From positions 62,001 through 126,000 of the forward strand of contig JAGXRF010000018.1 of NCBI GenBank assembly GCA_018335925.1: a stretch of 64,000 nt of DNA, in the 5' to 3' direction. The DNA comes from Flavobacteriales bacterium. Its GTDB lineage: Bacteria; Bacteroidota; Bacteroidia; Flavobacteriales; Flavobacteriaceae. Below, piece by piece: positions 1 to 10,200 of the stretch (position 1 is its first letter; the number at the start of each line of letters is the position of its first letter). Position numbers and translations under genes: made by a program. The notes beneath the pieces are model-generated. The model was not told the origin of the DNA. It did no database searches and saw nothing but the letters and a program-made list of their open reading frames with translations.

Positions 1-2723
1 TGTGCTTTTTCTCTTCCTATACCATTGTCTTTAATGGTAAAGATTAAATATTCTCCTTCTTGGTCCACGGTTAATTGCAGTATTTTTTTTCCTTTTTTGT
101 GCATTAATCCGTGTTTGATGGCATTTTCTACAAATGGTTGTACAATTAACGATGGAATGTAAAAACGGTCTAAGTCCAAACCTGATGCTATAGTGATGGT
201 TTCCTCAAAATCATCTTCTTCAAATCTGGTTTTTTCTAAACTAACGTACAACTGAATAGCTTCTATTTCCTGTGCAACGGTTATTTCTCTTTGGTCTGAT
301 ATTGCTAAGGTCTTCCGAATTAAATCCGAAAAAGTTCCTAAATACTCACTTGCTTTGGTTTTTTGGTTGGAGTAAATGTAACCCTGCACGGCATTTAAAA
401 TATTAAACAGAAAGTGCGGATTCATTTGGGACCTTAATGCAGTTAGTTGTGATAAAGCTAATTGCTCTTTTACCAATTGAATTTTTTTAATTCGATACGT
501 TGCATACTGAAAGGTAGCATAGAGCAATCCACCTAAAAGCAAAATCATCAGTAGGATAAACCATAGTTTTTTCCAAAAGGGCTTTTCGATAGTAAATTGG
601 TATTGTAAGGTTTTGGAGTTGCCTTCCTTTAAGTCAATTCTACTTTCAAAAGTATAATTCCCGGGTTGCAACGATAAGTACTTTACTTGGTTGTTAATTG
701 CTTTTTGTTTTTGCCAATTGCTATCTAATGGCAGTAATCGATATTCGTAATTAAAGTCACCCAAGCTTTTAAAATGTATGCCTTGTAAGTAAAATGCAAG
801 GTTGTTTTGATGGTAATCAAGGGTTAATTGGTTTTCAAAAACTTCTTGGTTATTCACCATTATTTTTTGGAATTTAAACAACGGTTGGATGTTTTTTTGC
901 AATACCTCTACCGGAAAATAAAAAACTCCTTGGTTGGTAGTAAACCACAATTGGTTATTGTTCAATGCAACATCGGTAATATTAATTCCGGAAAAGCTAA
1001 GGTTTTGGTTCCGGTTTTTTATTTGGTAATCGGCAAAACTTAAAAAGTTAAGCCCATTATTGGTTAAAATCCATAAACCTTCTTTATCCAAAATTAATTT
1101 TTTGCATTGCGTGCCCGACATCCCATTTTTGGTAGTGTAATGCCGAATAATTTTTCCGTTTTTCCAATAAAACAAACCATTTTGCGAAGTGCCTATCCAA
1201 AGTTCTCCTTTTTCATTCCCAACCATTTTTGAGGCAACAATGGGTTGGTTTTGAAATTGAATTTCTTTGCCTTTACCCTTCAAATCAAATACGTACAAAC
1301 CATCGCTAAAACCAATGTACGACTGTTGCGTTATATGGTCGTGATAAACACTTCTTCCTCTTTTGTTGCGATACCAAAACGATAGGATATGATTATGGTA
1401 GGCAGAAACTTCAAAATTATTTTTCAAATAGTTGAGGTGCTCTTTTTTTATTTTTAAAGTATCTACCAACAATCCACCGTAGTTAAAACTACAAACCAAT
1501 TGAATGCCAGGTGCAATAGAATCGATACTCTTTCCTAGATACTTAAAGTCTTTTCCGTTTTTAATATCTAAAGGTAAAATTCCATACGAACAAAACAATT
1601 GCTGGTTTTGTATTTTAATAAATTCTACTTCTGATGTAACCTGAAATTGTATGGAGTGCACTATCTCATTTTTTTCATTTAACTGAAAAAGTTTTCCATC
1701 AGATGTGCCTACATAGGTTCGGTTTTGATGCTTAGCAATACTGGTATAAACAATATTTTCAGGCAAACCTGGAATGTGAAAATTAAAAATATTTTTTTCC
1801 GGAATCATAAACAATCCTTCGTTTAAGGTGCTTATCCAATAGTTGCCCTCTTTGTCTTGCACCAAATCGGTGGTAACTTTTCCAGCTAAATAACTTTTCT
1901 CCAATTTATTTTTAAGCGGGTTATAAAGTAAAAGGCCATCCGAGCTACAAACCCAAAGTTGAGCATCTGCAATGCTTAGTTTGTTATAGTAAATATTTTT
2001 CAGTTGGTTTTCTCTTGGTACCTCTTGGTTGTTTTGATCGTACAAAACATTTTCCTTTCCCTTGGTGTGGTAATACAATTTATTTTGAAAAAAAACAGAT
2101 TCTTTTTGTCCTAAAATAGTATTCGATTTATTAACCAAAACATCACTATTATACACCAAAAGTTTTTGATCTGTAAAAACATACACTTGATTTTTTTGCG
2201 AATGAAACGTAATGGAAGTAAAAAAAGTACCGAATAAATTTTCTTTCAAACGAGTCAAAAGCTTAAAACTACCTTTACCTTTTCTGTAGTAAACACTATT
2301 TTCCGTTAGTATCCACATTTCTTCTTGGTGCACCAAAAAATCAATCAAATTGCTCTCGTCTTTTTTTAGTAAATGCTGAATAGCAGTGTCTTGCACCAAT
2401 TTTTCTTTCTTCAAATAAAAAATTTCGTTAGCAAAGTTTTTACACCAAATAGTTCCCTTATGGTCTTGCTGGATCCTATTTACAGCAATTCCCAAGCTTC
2501 TTTCAAATTCATGCTCTACAAACCGAACCCCATCAAACGAAATCAAACCTCGATCGGTGCCCAAATACAACATTCCAAAACGGTCCGAAAGCAAACTGTA
2601 AATTACCTGCGTTGGCAAACCGTCACGGTACGATAACTGACGAATAAAAGATTGTTGGGCAAAACCAACAGCCAAGTAAAACAGCGAAATCAAGCCAAAA
2701 ACCCAACGTAAATTTTTACCCAT
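1..2723 (-). CDS. Two-component-type sensor histidine kinase with periplasmic propeller (partial, C-terminus off window)
   Basis: I translated this by hand from the ATG at 2723 to the window edge; about 907 residues are visible without a stop. A signal peptide (MGKNLRWVFGLISLFYLAVG) is followed by a long region of repeated short segments such as LWIGTSQNGLFYW and LWILTNNGLNF, typical of Reg_prop beta-propeller blades. Next come a Y_Y_Y-like domain, one membrane segment around residues 710-730 and a His_kinase domain of the LytS/YehU type. The phospho-acceptor motif NPHFLFN is present, and PFVENAIKHG is the N box; the rest of the ATPase domain is cut off. The family senses a ligand, often glycan-related, and signals to a LytTR-type regulator, which should lie beyond position 1. 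Ligand and target are unknown. Confidence 0.9.
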   Translation of the reverse strand, partial: MGKNLRWVFGLISLFYLAVGFAQQSFIRQLSYRDGLPTQVIYSLLSDRFGMLYLGTDRGLISFDGVRFVEHEFERSLGIAVNRIQQDHKGTIWCKNFANEIFYLKKEKLVQDTAIQHLLKKDESNLIDFLVHQEEMWILTENSVYYRKGKGSFKLLTRLKENLFGTFFTSITFHSQKNQVYVFTDQKLLVYNSDVLVNKSNTILGQKESVFFQNKLYYHTKGKENVLYDQNNQEVPRENQLKNIYYNKLSIADAQLWVCSSDGLLLYNPLKNKLEKSYLAGKVTTDLVQDKEGNYWISTLNEGLFMIPEKNIFNFHIPGLPENIVYTSIAKHQNRTYVGTSDGKLFQLNEKNEIVHSIQFQVTSEVEFIKIQNQQLFCSYGILPLDIKNGKDFKYLGKSIDSIAPGIQLVCSFNYGGLLVDTLKIKKEHLNYLKNNFEVSAYHNHILSFWYRNKRGRSVYHDHITQQSYIGFSDGLYVFDLKGKGKEIQFQNQPIVASKMVGNEKGELWIGTSQNGLFYWKNGKIIRHYTTKNGMSGTQCKKLILDKEGLWILTNNGLNFLSFADYQIKNRNQNLSFSGINITDVALNNNQLWFTTNQGVFYFPVEVLQKNIQPLFKFQKIMVNNQEVFENQLTLDYHQNNLAFYLQGIHFKSLGDFNYEYRLLPLDSNWQKQKAINNQVKYLSLQPGNYTFESRIDLKEGNSKTLQYQFTIEKPFWKKLWFILLMILLLGGLLYATFQYATYRIKKIQLVKEQLALSQLTALRSQMNPHFLFNILNAVQGYIYSNQKTKASEYLGTFSDLIRKTLAISDQREITVAQEIEAIQLYVSLEKTRFEEDDFEETITIASGLDLDRFYIPSLIVQPFVENAIKHGLMHKKGKKILQLTVDQEGEYLIFTIKDNGIGREKA

Positions 2724-2796
2724 CCGTAATGCAATTGTATGTACGAATAAACAAAATTTTCACGACTTTTTCAAACATTTCTTTTTGGTATTATAA

Positions 2797-2946
2797 GGTC
2801 GCTATTCCCGCTTTCCGTTATAGTTTGTTTGCAAAAAACGGCATTGGATAGGGCATGCCAATAGCTTCCTTTGGTCGCTTTGGCATTTCCACCAATGCAC
2901 CTTTTTTGCTACACAAAGCTGCCACTCCAATCGGGGCGAAGTCACC
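2797..2946. repeat. Foldable 150-bp repeat-like element between the histidine kinase and polA
   Basis: Nested inverted repeats are visible. GCAAAAAA (2831-2838) pairs with TTTTTTGC (2902-2909), GCATTGG (2841-2847) with CCAATGC (2892-2898), and ATGCCAA (2855-2861) with TTGGCAT (2880-2886). The outer ends, GGTCGC...CCCG near 2797 and CGGGGCGAAGTCACC ending at 2946, are imperfectly complementary. The element is richer in G+C than its surroundings and has no convincing ORF. It resembles the degenerate palindromic intergenic elements scattered in flavobacterial genomes, but copy number cannot be judged from one window. The rest of 2724-3044 holds only the likely promoters of the two divergent genes. 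Confidence 0.55.
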
Positions 2947-3011
2947 GAAAATAAAAATCGCAAAATCAAAAAATAGTTGCCAAGCCCACCAAGGTTTCCT
3001 CAGATACTTTG

Positions 3012-3019
3012 TATTTTTG
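3012..3019 (+). promoter_or_regulatory. Possible -7 element of polA
   Basis: TATTTTTG fits the Bacteroidota -7 consensus TAnnTTTG and lies 25 bases before the polA ATG. No TTTG is seen at the usual 19-21 base spacing upstream, so the match is only partial. Confidence 0.35.
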
Positions 3020-3044
3020 AATTTTACATTAAAAACACCAATTC

Positions 3045-5864
3045 ATGTCACAGCCCAAAAAATTATTTCTTTTAGATGCTTATGCCCTAATCTTCAGAGG
3101 ATATTATGCGTTTATCAAAAATCCACGAATCAACTCAAAAGGACTCAATACTTCTGCCATCATGGGATTTATGAATTCCCTTTTAGAAGTCATCAGACGT
3201 GAAAAACCAGATCATTTAGCAGTGGCATTTGATAAAGGAGGTAGCACTTTTCGATTGGAAATGTTCGAAGCATACAAGGCAAACAGAGACGAAACTCCAG
3301 AAGCCATAAAAATTGCAGTGCCTTATATCCATCAATTATTGCAAAGTATGCATATCCCCATCATTGAAAAAGAAGGTTTTGAAGCGGATGATTTGATAGG
3401 AACGTTGGCCAAACAAGCCGAAAAAGAAGGTTACCAAGTGTATATGGTAACACCTGATAAAGATTTCGCACAATTGGTCTCCGAAAATATCTTTGTATAT
3501 CGTCCGGCTCGAATGGGTAACGATATTGAAATTTGGGGAATTGAAGAAGTCAAACAAAAATTTGAAATCGAACGCCCTGAACAAGTCATCGACTTTTTAG
3601 GCATGATGGGAGATGCTGTAGATAACATACCCGGCTTGCCAGGAGTTGGTGAAAAAACAGCCAAAAAATTATTGGCAGAATTTGGTTCCATGGAAAACCT
3701 CTTGGAAAATACCCACCAACTTAAAGGAGCAATTAAAGACAAAATAGAAGCCAATAAAGAACAAGGACTACTTTCTAAAAAACTTGCTACGATTTTACTA
3801 GATTGTCCGGTAACTTTTGATGCCAAAGACTACGAACTTTCAGTACCCGACTTTGATAAAACCCACGCTTTGTTTGATGAATTAGAGTTCCGGCAAATGC
3901 GAACCCAATTCGACAAACTTTTTGGCAACGGAAATGCCAATGCAAACACAACTACCAACACTACTACCACACCAAAATCTACAGCTTCTGATCAATTAGA
4001 TATGTTTGGCAGTGCTTCCGAAGAGTCAACGGTAGTTACTTCCAATTATCAAACTTTAGCCAATACACCACACCATTACCAAGTGGTACAAGGCAACTTG
4101 GCATTAGATTTATTGGTACAACAACTTTTACAACAAACCGAAGTGTGTTTTGATACCGAAACCACCTCGTTAGAAACCCACGAGGCTAATTTGGTTGGAT
4201 TGGCATTTTCTTACGAAAAAGGCAAAGGATTTTATGTGCCTTGTCCGGAAGATAGGGAGACAACCATCTCCATTTTAGAAAAATTAAAACCGTTTTTTAA
4301 CTCAACTTCCATCCTAAAAATCGGACAAAATTTAAAATACGATACCAAAGTGTTACAGCAATATGGTACCACGGTGCAAGCACCCATGTTCGATACCATG
4401 ATTGCACATTATCTAATCAATCCGGATATGCGACACAACATGGATGTGTTGGCAGAAACCTATTTGAAATACCAACCTATTTCCATCACCGAATTAATTG
4501 GAAAAAAAGGGAAAAATCAAGGCAATATGCGAGAGGTTGCTTTAGAAGAAGTAAAAGAATATGCGGTAGAAGATGCAGACATCACTTTACAGTTAAAGCA
4601 ACATTTTGCTCCGGTGTTAAAGCAAACCAATACCGAAGTGTTGTTTCAAGAAATTGAAATGCCACTAATGCAAGTATTGGCAGCCATGGAAAGTGAAGGA
4701 ATAAAATTAGACATCGCTTTTTTACAAAGCTTATCGGCCGATTTAAGCAACGACATCCAACAGTTGGAAAAGGGAATTTACGAACAAGCTGGTAAAGCCT
4801 TTAATTTGGCATCACCAAAACAATTGGGAGAAATTTTGTTTGACCACTTGCAAATAGGAGGGAATAAAATTAAAAAAACCAAAACCGGGCAATATGCTAC
4901 CGGAGAAGATATTTTAACCGAGTTGGCAAAAAACCACCCGTTTGTGCAACAAATTTTGGATTGGAGACAGTTGGTAAAATTGCAAAATACTTATGTAGAT
5001 GCGTTGCCAAACCAAGTAAATAAAATCACCGGAAGGGTACATACCGACTACATGCAAACCGTTGCTGCAACCGGTAGATTAAGTTCTAACAACCCGAATT
5101 TACAGAATATTCCTATCCGAACCGAAAGAGGAAGAATGGTGCGAAAAGCTTTTGTTGCTAAAAATGAAGATTATGTGTTGTTGGCAGCCGACTACTCCCA
5201 AATTGAACTGCGAATAATTGCAAGTTTAAGTGAAGAAGACAACATGATTAAGGCATTTCAAAACCATGAAGACATCCACCAAAGTACTGCCTCAAAAGTA
5301 TTCGGAGTGCCATTACATGAAGTAACCAAAGAACAACGAAGCCATGCAAAAACAGTAAATTTTGGAATCATTTATGGGGTTTCGGCTTTCGGATTAAGTC
5401 AGCAAACTACCTTAAACCGAACCGAAAGTGCCGCATTAATTGAGCAATACTACCAAACGTATCCAAAATTAAAGCAATACATTCAAAGCCAAATAGCTTT
5501 TGCCCGTGAGCATGGGTATGTACAAACCGTTTTAGGTAGAAGAAGATATTTGCCCGATATTCACTCTGCCAATGCTGTGGTAAGAGGTCAAGCGGAACGA
5601 AACGCTGTAAATGCACCAATCCAAGGAAGTGCTGCCGACATCATCAAAATTGCCATGATACAAATTCATCAAAAAATGAAAGAGCATGCATTGCAAAGCA
5701 AAATGTTATTGCAAGTGCATGACGAATTGGTGTTTGATGTGTACCAACCTGAATTAGAAATCATAAAGACTTTGATTAAAACCGAAATGGAAAATGCATA
5801 CACGTTAAATGTGCCACTAGTGGTTGATATGGGTGTTGGGCAAAATTGGTTGGAAGCTCATTAA
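3045..5864 (+). CDS. polA: DNA polymerase I
   Basis: The 939-residue length is normal for the family. Residues 1-290 are the 5'-3' exonuclease (FEN-type) domain, with GFEADDLIG and the helix-hairpin-helix region PGLPGVGEKTAKKLL. Residues 350-540 form the 3'-5' exonuclease domain; its acidic residues are kept (FDTETT near 367 and YAVEDAD), so proofreading is probably active. The polymerase domain has motif A DYSQIELR (near 715), motif B RSHAKTVNFGIIYG (near 765) and motif C VHDELVFD (near 890). A Thr/Asn-rich linker (near 295-325) separates the first two domains. It fills gaps in repair and removes Okazaki primers. It is a single gene, divergent from the sensor kinase. Confidence 0.98.
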   Translation: MSQPKKLFLLDAYALIFRGYYAFIKNPRINSKGLNTSAIMGFMNSLLEVIRREKPDHLAVAFDKGGSTFRLEMFEAYKANRDETPEAIKIAVPYIHQLLQSMHIPIIEKEGFEADDLIGTLAKQAEKEGYQVYMVTPDKDFAQLVSENIFVYRPARMGNDIEIWGIEEVKQKFEIERPEQVIDFLGMMGDAVDNIPGLPGVGEKTAKKLLAEFGSMENLLENTHQLKGAIKDKIEANKEQGLLSKKLATILLDCPVTFDAKDYELSVPDFDKTHALFDELEFRQMRTQFDKLFGNGNANANTTTNTTTTPKSTASDQLDMFGSASEESTVVTSNYQTLANTPHHYQVVQGNLALDLLVQQLLQQTEVCFDTETTSLETHEANLVGLAFSYEKGKGFYVPCPEDRETTISILEKLKPFFNSTSILKIGQNLKYDTKVLQQYGTTVQAPMFDTMIAHYLINPDMRHNMDVLAETYLKYQPISITELIGKKGKNQGNMREVALEEVKEYAVEDADITLQLKQHFAPVLKQTNTEVLFQEIEMPLMQVLAAMESEGIKLDIAFLQSLSADLSNDIQQLEKGIYEQAGKAFNLASPKQLGEILFDHLQIGGNKIKKTKTGQYATGEDILTELAKNHPFVQQILDWRQLVKLQNTYVDALPNQVNKITGRVHTDYMQTVAATGRLSSNNPNLQNIPIRTERGRMVRKAFVAKNEDYVLLAADYSQIELRIIASLSEEDNMIKAFQNHEDIHQSTASKVFGVPLHEVTKEQRSHAKTVNFGIIYGVSAFGLSQQTTLNRTESAALIEQYYQTYPKLKQYIQSQIAFAREHGYVQTVLGRRRYLPDIHSANAVVRGQAERNAVNAPIQGSAADIIKIAMIQIHQKMKEHALQSKMLLQVHDELVFDVYQPELEIIKTLIKTEMENAYTLNVPLVVDMGVGQNWLEAH

Positions 5865-6024
5865 TAATTTGAAAATGTGGCAATGTGAAAATGAATCAAT
5901 GTGTTGTATTGTTTTAATGAAAGTTTGGTTAAAATTAAAGTGAGATCTACATAAGAACATAATTAAGCATATGGTATTATGTAATTAAATATAGAGTTTT
6001 CTCTATGTAACTTTGTACCCGAAG

Positions 6025-6110
6025 CCTCGGGATAGTACATTTTGCGTTATAGCTATTTATGTTGTAGCACAAAAGTCACAAAGAAGCCACAGAGAACCAC
6101 AAAGTATTTC
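6025..6110. repeat. Short intergenic repeat debris: CCCGA hairpin and CACAAAG units
   Basis: In the gap after polA, CCCGA and TCGGG flank a 4-base loop near 6019-6032. They are followed by CACAAAAG (6068), CACAAAG (6077), CACAGAG (6088) and CACAAAG (6098), spaced 9-11 bases apart. The segment 5872-5910 also has GAAAATGTG-like units. No gene is visible in 5865-6147. Such low-complexity units are common between flavobacterial genes; no function is implied. Confidence 0.4.
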
Positions 6111-6147
6111 TCACAAACTAATTTATTTATATCGAATCTCACGTTAA

Positions 6148-6675
6148 CTAGCTTTTATTTTTTTCATATTTATACTCTCTATAAAACAATCCAGTTTGAT
6201 AACCTTCAAATCCTAAATATTTTATTTTTTTATTTTTCAATATTTTTTCTAATTCCGTCAAATTTGTAACAAATACACTAACTATTTCTGATTGTATTCC
6301 GTTATTAAAATAAATTACAATTGATTTTGATTTCCACATATTTCTTCCAAAATATACTTCAGATTTAGAGTAACCTTTAATATCGTTAAATGAAAAGTAT
6401 GATTTTTTCATTTTAATTAATTCAAAAATGAATATCCCCGTCTCATTAATTTCAAGAAATTTAAAGTAAAAACTTAAAAAATAAGTTAAATGAAAAATTA
6501 CCAACCCTATAAAAGATAATAAAAGAAAAGATCCCATTAAAATCCAAAAATCAAATTTTAAACTAATATTCTCAATTAAATTTTTCACAGAAAATAATAG
6601 CATAGAAAGAAAAAACAGTATGAAAAGTAATTTTATTACGGGGAACAGAAGTTTAGGATAAAATATTTTTTTCAT
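6148..6675 (-). CDS. Hypothetical membrane protein with a possible PH-like C-terminal domain
   Basis: I do not recognise the family with certainty. The start is set at the MKKIFYP methionine; an in-frame ATG six codons upstream (6693) is possible. Two long hydrophobic stretches near residues 10-30 and 45-80 look like membrane segments. A soluble part then begins FKFLEINETGIFIFELIKMK and continues with beta-strand-rich sequence, which resembles small bacterial membrane proteins with a PH-like domain (inference). The codon composition is more A+T-rich than in the neighbouring enzymes. It stands alone, 38 bases downstream of tag. Confidence 0.65.
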   Translation of the reverse strand: MKKIFYPKLLFPVIKLLFILFFLSMLLFSVKNLIENISLKFDFWILMGSFLLLSFIGLVIFHLTYFLSFYFKFLEINETGIFIFELIKMKKSYFSFNDIKGYSKSEVYFGRNMWKSKSIVIYFNNGIQSEIVSVFVTNLTELEKILKNKKIKYLGFEGYQTGLFYREYKYEKNKS

Positions 6676-6713
6676 TAGTTTTAATTGATACAAATTTTAA
6701 AATCACCTCATTT

Positions 6714-7283
6714 TCAAATTACCCCATGATGATACTTCCAACATCCAACCAAGTGGTCATTAACAATTCCGGTTGCTTGTAGGTGAGCATACACCACGGT
6801 GGATCCAACAAATTTAAAACCTCGCTTTTTTAAGTCTTTGCTAATGGTATCTGAAAGCTCGGTTTTGGCAGGAATTTCTGCCATGTTTTTCCAGTGGTTA
6901 ACTAATGGTTTATGATGCACAAAACCCCAGATATAATTGCAAAATGTACCAAATTCTTCTTGTACCTTAAGGTAGGCTTGTGCGTTGCTTACACTTGCCG
7001 CAATTTTTAAACGGTTACGAATAATGCCTGGATTTTGGAGTAATTCCTCTAATTTTTCGGGAGTATATTTGGCTATTAAATGGTAATCAAATTGGTTAAA
7101 GGCAATTCTAAAATTTTCTCTTTTTGCTAAAATGGTGTACCAACTAAGTCCGGCTTGAAAAGTTTCCAACAATAAAAATTCAAACATTTTTTTGTCATCC
7201 GTTACCGGAACACCCCATTCATTATCGTGGTAGTTGCGATACAAATCGTCTTTTTCACACCAATTACAACGTATTTTTTCCAT
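6714..7283 (-). CDS. tag: DNA-3-methyladenine glycosylase I
   Basis: The 189 residues match the family length. CNWC near the start and HxxxC near the end (NDHLVGCWKYH) carry the Cys/His ligands of the zinc site. YHDNEWGVPVTDD and LLLETFQAGLSWYTIL are the signature segments, and the conserved Glu of the active site lies in FLLLETF. The enzyme excises 3-methyladenine from alkylated DNA in the cytoplasm. Only 2 bases separate it from the upstream TraB-type gene, so the two may be cotranscribed. Confidence 0.97.
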   Translation of the reverse strand: MEKIRCNWCEKDDLYRNYHDNEWGVPVTDDKKMFEFLLLETFQAGLSWYTILAKRENFRIAFNQFDYHLIAKYTPEKLEELLQNPGIIRNRLKIAASVSNAQAYLKVQEEFGTFCNYIWGFVHHKPLVNHWKNMAEIPAKTELSDTISKDLKKRGFKFVGSTVVYAHLQATGIVNDHLVGCWKYHHGVI

Positions 7284-7285
7284 GA

Positions 7286-10200
7286 CTAATCCATATAAAA
7301 ACCATCCATCATTCCGAAGTTATTTTTAATTTTTCCGAAAGAAGTTCTTTTTTTGTTTTCATGAATCGATTTGTCCATGATCTCTTGCATCAACCAAGGC
7401 AAGTCGTCTTCATCAACCAATTGTTTTTGCAATCCACTGTAAAACGATTGATATTGCAATTCTCCTTTGCTGTTTTCTACAAAACCAATGCTGAATAATA
7501 TCGGAAAGTTTTCGTAGTAAATATCTTCAGAATTGTCTTTGATGCCTTTAAAAAAGAAAAATCTAATTTTTTGGTTGCCCACTGTTTTTGATTTTTCTTC
7601 TAAAAATTGCATTTGTACTTTTTCTGCTTCTAACAAATCAAACAAATAAATTGCTGAAATAGCCATGTCCATTTCGGTGCCGGGAATTTCTGAAATATCC
7701 AATTTTTTGTTTTTGGCCATTAAGTAAGTAATGGCAAATTGGGTTTCAGGATTTTCTAGTAATTCTTTTTCCCAATTCTTAGAAACGTTTCCTTTTTTGC
7801 TTTCTAAAGCATACATTTCGATGGTGACTTCTCTGATAGAAAGATTTCTGATTTTTTCCCACAGTACAGCAACTTCTTTGTCTTTTTTAAAAGCTTCCAA
7901 CAAATGCATAAATCCAAACAAATACGAACAAACTTCCGGAGCATCGGAGGCATCGTAATAATCGCTTCTTTGTTGGCCAAGTTTCCAGCTTCGTACTCTT
8001 TTGTACTCTAATTTGGCATTGGTCAACAGCATTTTTTGGTAACTTTTTAATTGCTTCGGAGTAAGCTTGTCGTTTTCTAATAACTTTTTAGTAAAGTTTA
8101 AAATAGGCTCATGGTATTCCGGAATGCTATAAAACTGAAAAATAGCAGGCATTAATAGGGCACTGTATTCGATGTTTTCTTCAAAAATTTCAAATAACTG
8201 ATCAATCATCGAAGCATCGTCAGAAATTGGTAAGTCTTGCAACATCAGTTGACGGATCAATAAACATGCATCTTTGTTTTTTTGTTTTGCCAATCCTTTT
8301 AAAATAGCAAATTGAATGCTAGGAGGTAGGTCCTCTCTTAAGTAAATTTTTGAAGATAACTGCAAGGATGCTTTATCTGAAATTGCAGCAATTTTTTCCA
8401 AAATAATTTCCATGGCATCTAGTGCATCTTCCTCTTCCTCCCAGTTGTTGATCCATTCCTGCACCAATTGCCATTCGTTTTTATCGATGTTTAAATACCT
8501 TGCTGATTGTAAGGCTGAATAACGAATGCTATCGTGTTCGCTTTGGATATCTTCTAAAAATTGAGATAATTTGGGTTCAAACAAACTTTGTTTTTTAGTA
8601 AAAACTAACGGTTGAAACGATTGCATTACTTGTTGGGCAAAGCCTGCTTTTTCCGGTTGATTTTTTGGTACCAAACTTTTTAAGGTATAATGCATGCCAT
8701 CGGTAATTACCCATTTGATTTGGATGGCATTTTCCGAATCAGGATGTTGTAGTTGGGCTTCGTAAATTAAGCCTTCAGGATTAGAAATTTCTGTTTTCTT
8801 TTCTTGAACTAATTGATACTTTTTACCAAACGTTTCTTTGTTTTCTAAATTCAAAGCTTTGTCCCAATTTGACATGATCGGTCCGGCTTTTTTACTTCCG
8901 TAATAGCCTCTTTGTCCTGTATTACTAGCAAATTCTGCTGCTTGTAAAAAATCTGGAATCATTTCAGGAGTTAAACCTTCTATTTCTGTTTCTTCAGATA
9001 TTTCACTAGAAATGAAGCTTTTCCTGAATCTTTCTAAAATACTATCCTTGCTTTTTTCGTATTCATACGGATGGTATTCGTAACTCCAAACATGAACCTT
9101 TTCTCCGTTGGTTCCGGTAAAAACGGCATTGGTTTGGTTGGATTTAAAATGATTGGTTTTTTTGCTTTTCCCGTTGGCTTGACTTTTTTTCGATTCTTTT
9201 AAAAAGTAGACTTCATTTTGTTTTTTTGGAATTTGAATAGTGTATTGTCCTGCATCGTTTTTCCATAGGCTGTTTTGACTATCTAAAGCAGAACTATCTG
9301 TTAATTGAAAGGAACCCAAAAAATTCTTCGCATTACTTTCATTGCAACCAACACAGCCAAGTAAATAATAATTGGCACCATTTACTACCGTTTTTAAGTA
9401 AGTGGTTTGTCCGTATATTTCGGATTTGGTCCAAAGCATTTTTGAGTTTTCATCTACTATTTCTTTGTTGTTTTTTACATCGTATTGTAATAAAAACTCC
9501 TCTTGTATGCGATGCAACTCAAATGATGTGTTTTCCAATTGGTACACATCATCTGATATTTTTTCCAATAAAAAGTAAAACGATTGGTCTTGTGGCAAAT
9601 GTGCTAGTAAAGTGATGGTTTCCGGGTGAGCAGAAGGAGCTCTGTTTCCGTAAACTACTTGATAATTTGGAGTTTGAATACTAAATTTTTGGTGGTAAGG
9701 GGTGAATTTCTTCCAGTCGTTGGTTGGTTTTGCCAATTGAATTTTTGGGAAGATTTGGTTTTCTAGTTTGGTAGCGTAAGTATTGGTACCTACCAAACTT
9801 ACCGAAATAATCTCTAAAGGAGTTACGTAAAATCGATGACGTTGAAAGTTTCCGGTTTTGGTTTTGTTTTGAATTTCATATACCCAATTTCCGTTTTCTT
9901 GCGTCAATTTTTTCTCCAAAATATCTCCAGGAATATTTTCAAAAAATAAACTATCTAATGTTTTTTCAAAAGAAATGGCTTTGTTTTTTTGCAAAGCTTT
10001 CCACAACGGACTTCTTTTAATATTTAAATAACCACCATTGGTTAAATCCGGACTGTTATAGTCGCTTCCTTGAGGCAATACCATCGAAAATGCTGGGACT
10101 TGTATCATTTGATCTTCCGAAGCAAACTCCTTTAATTCTGGGGCTATAAACAATTCTTCAATGGTTTTTTTTGCTTTTTTCCCTTTATCTGTGTAATCAT

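Noticed and set aside
2855..3202. 115-residue reading frame overlapping the start of polA
   Set aside because: It runs through the foldable element and the polA start in another frame, with no domain and no start signal.
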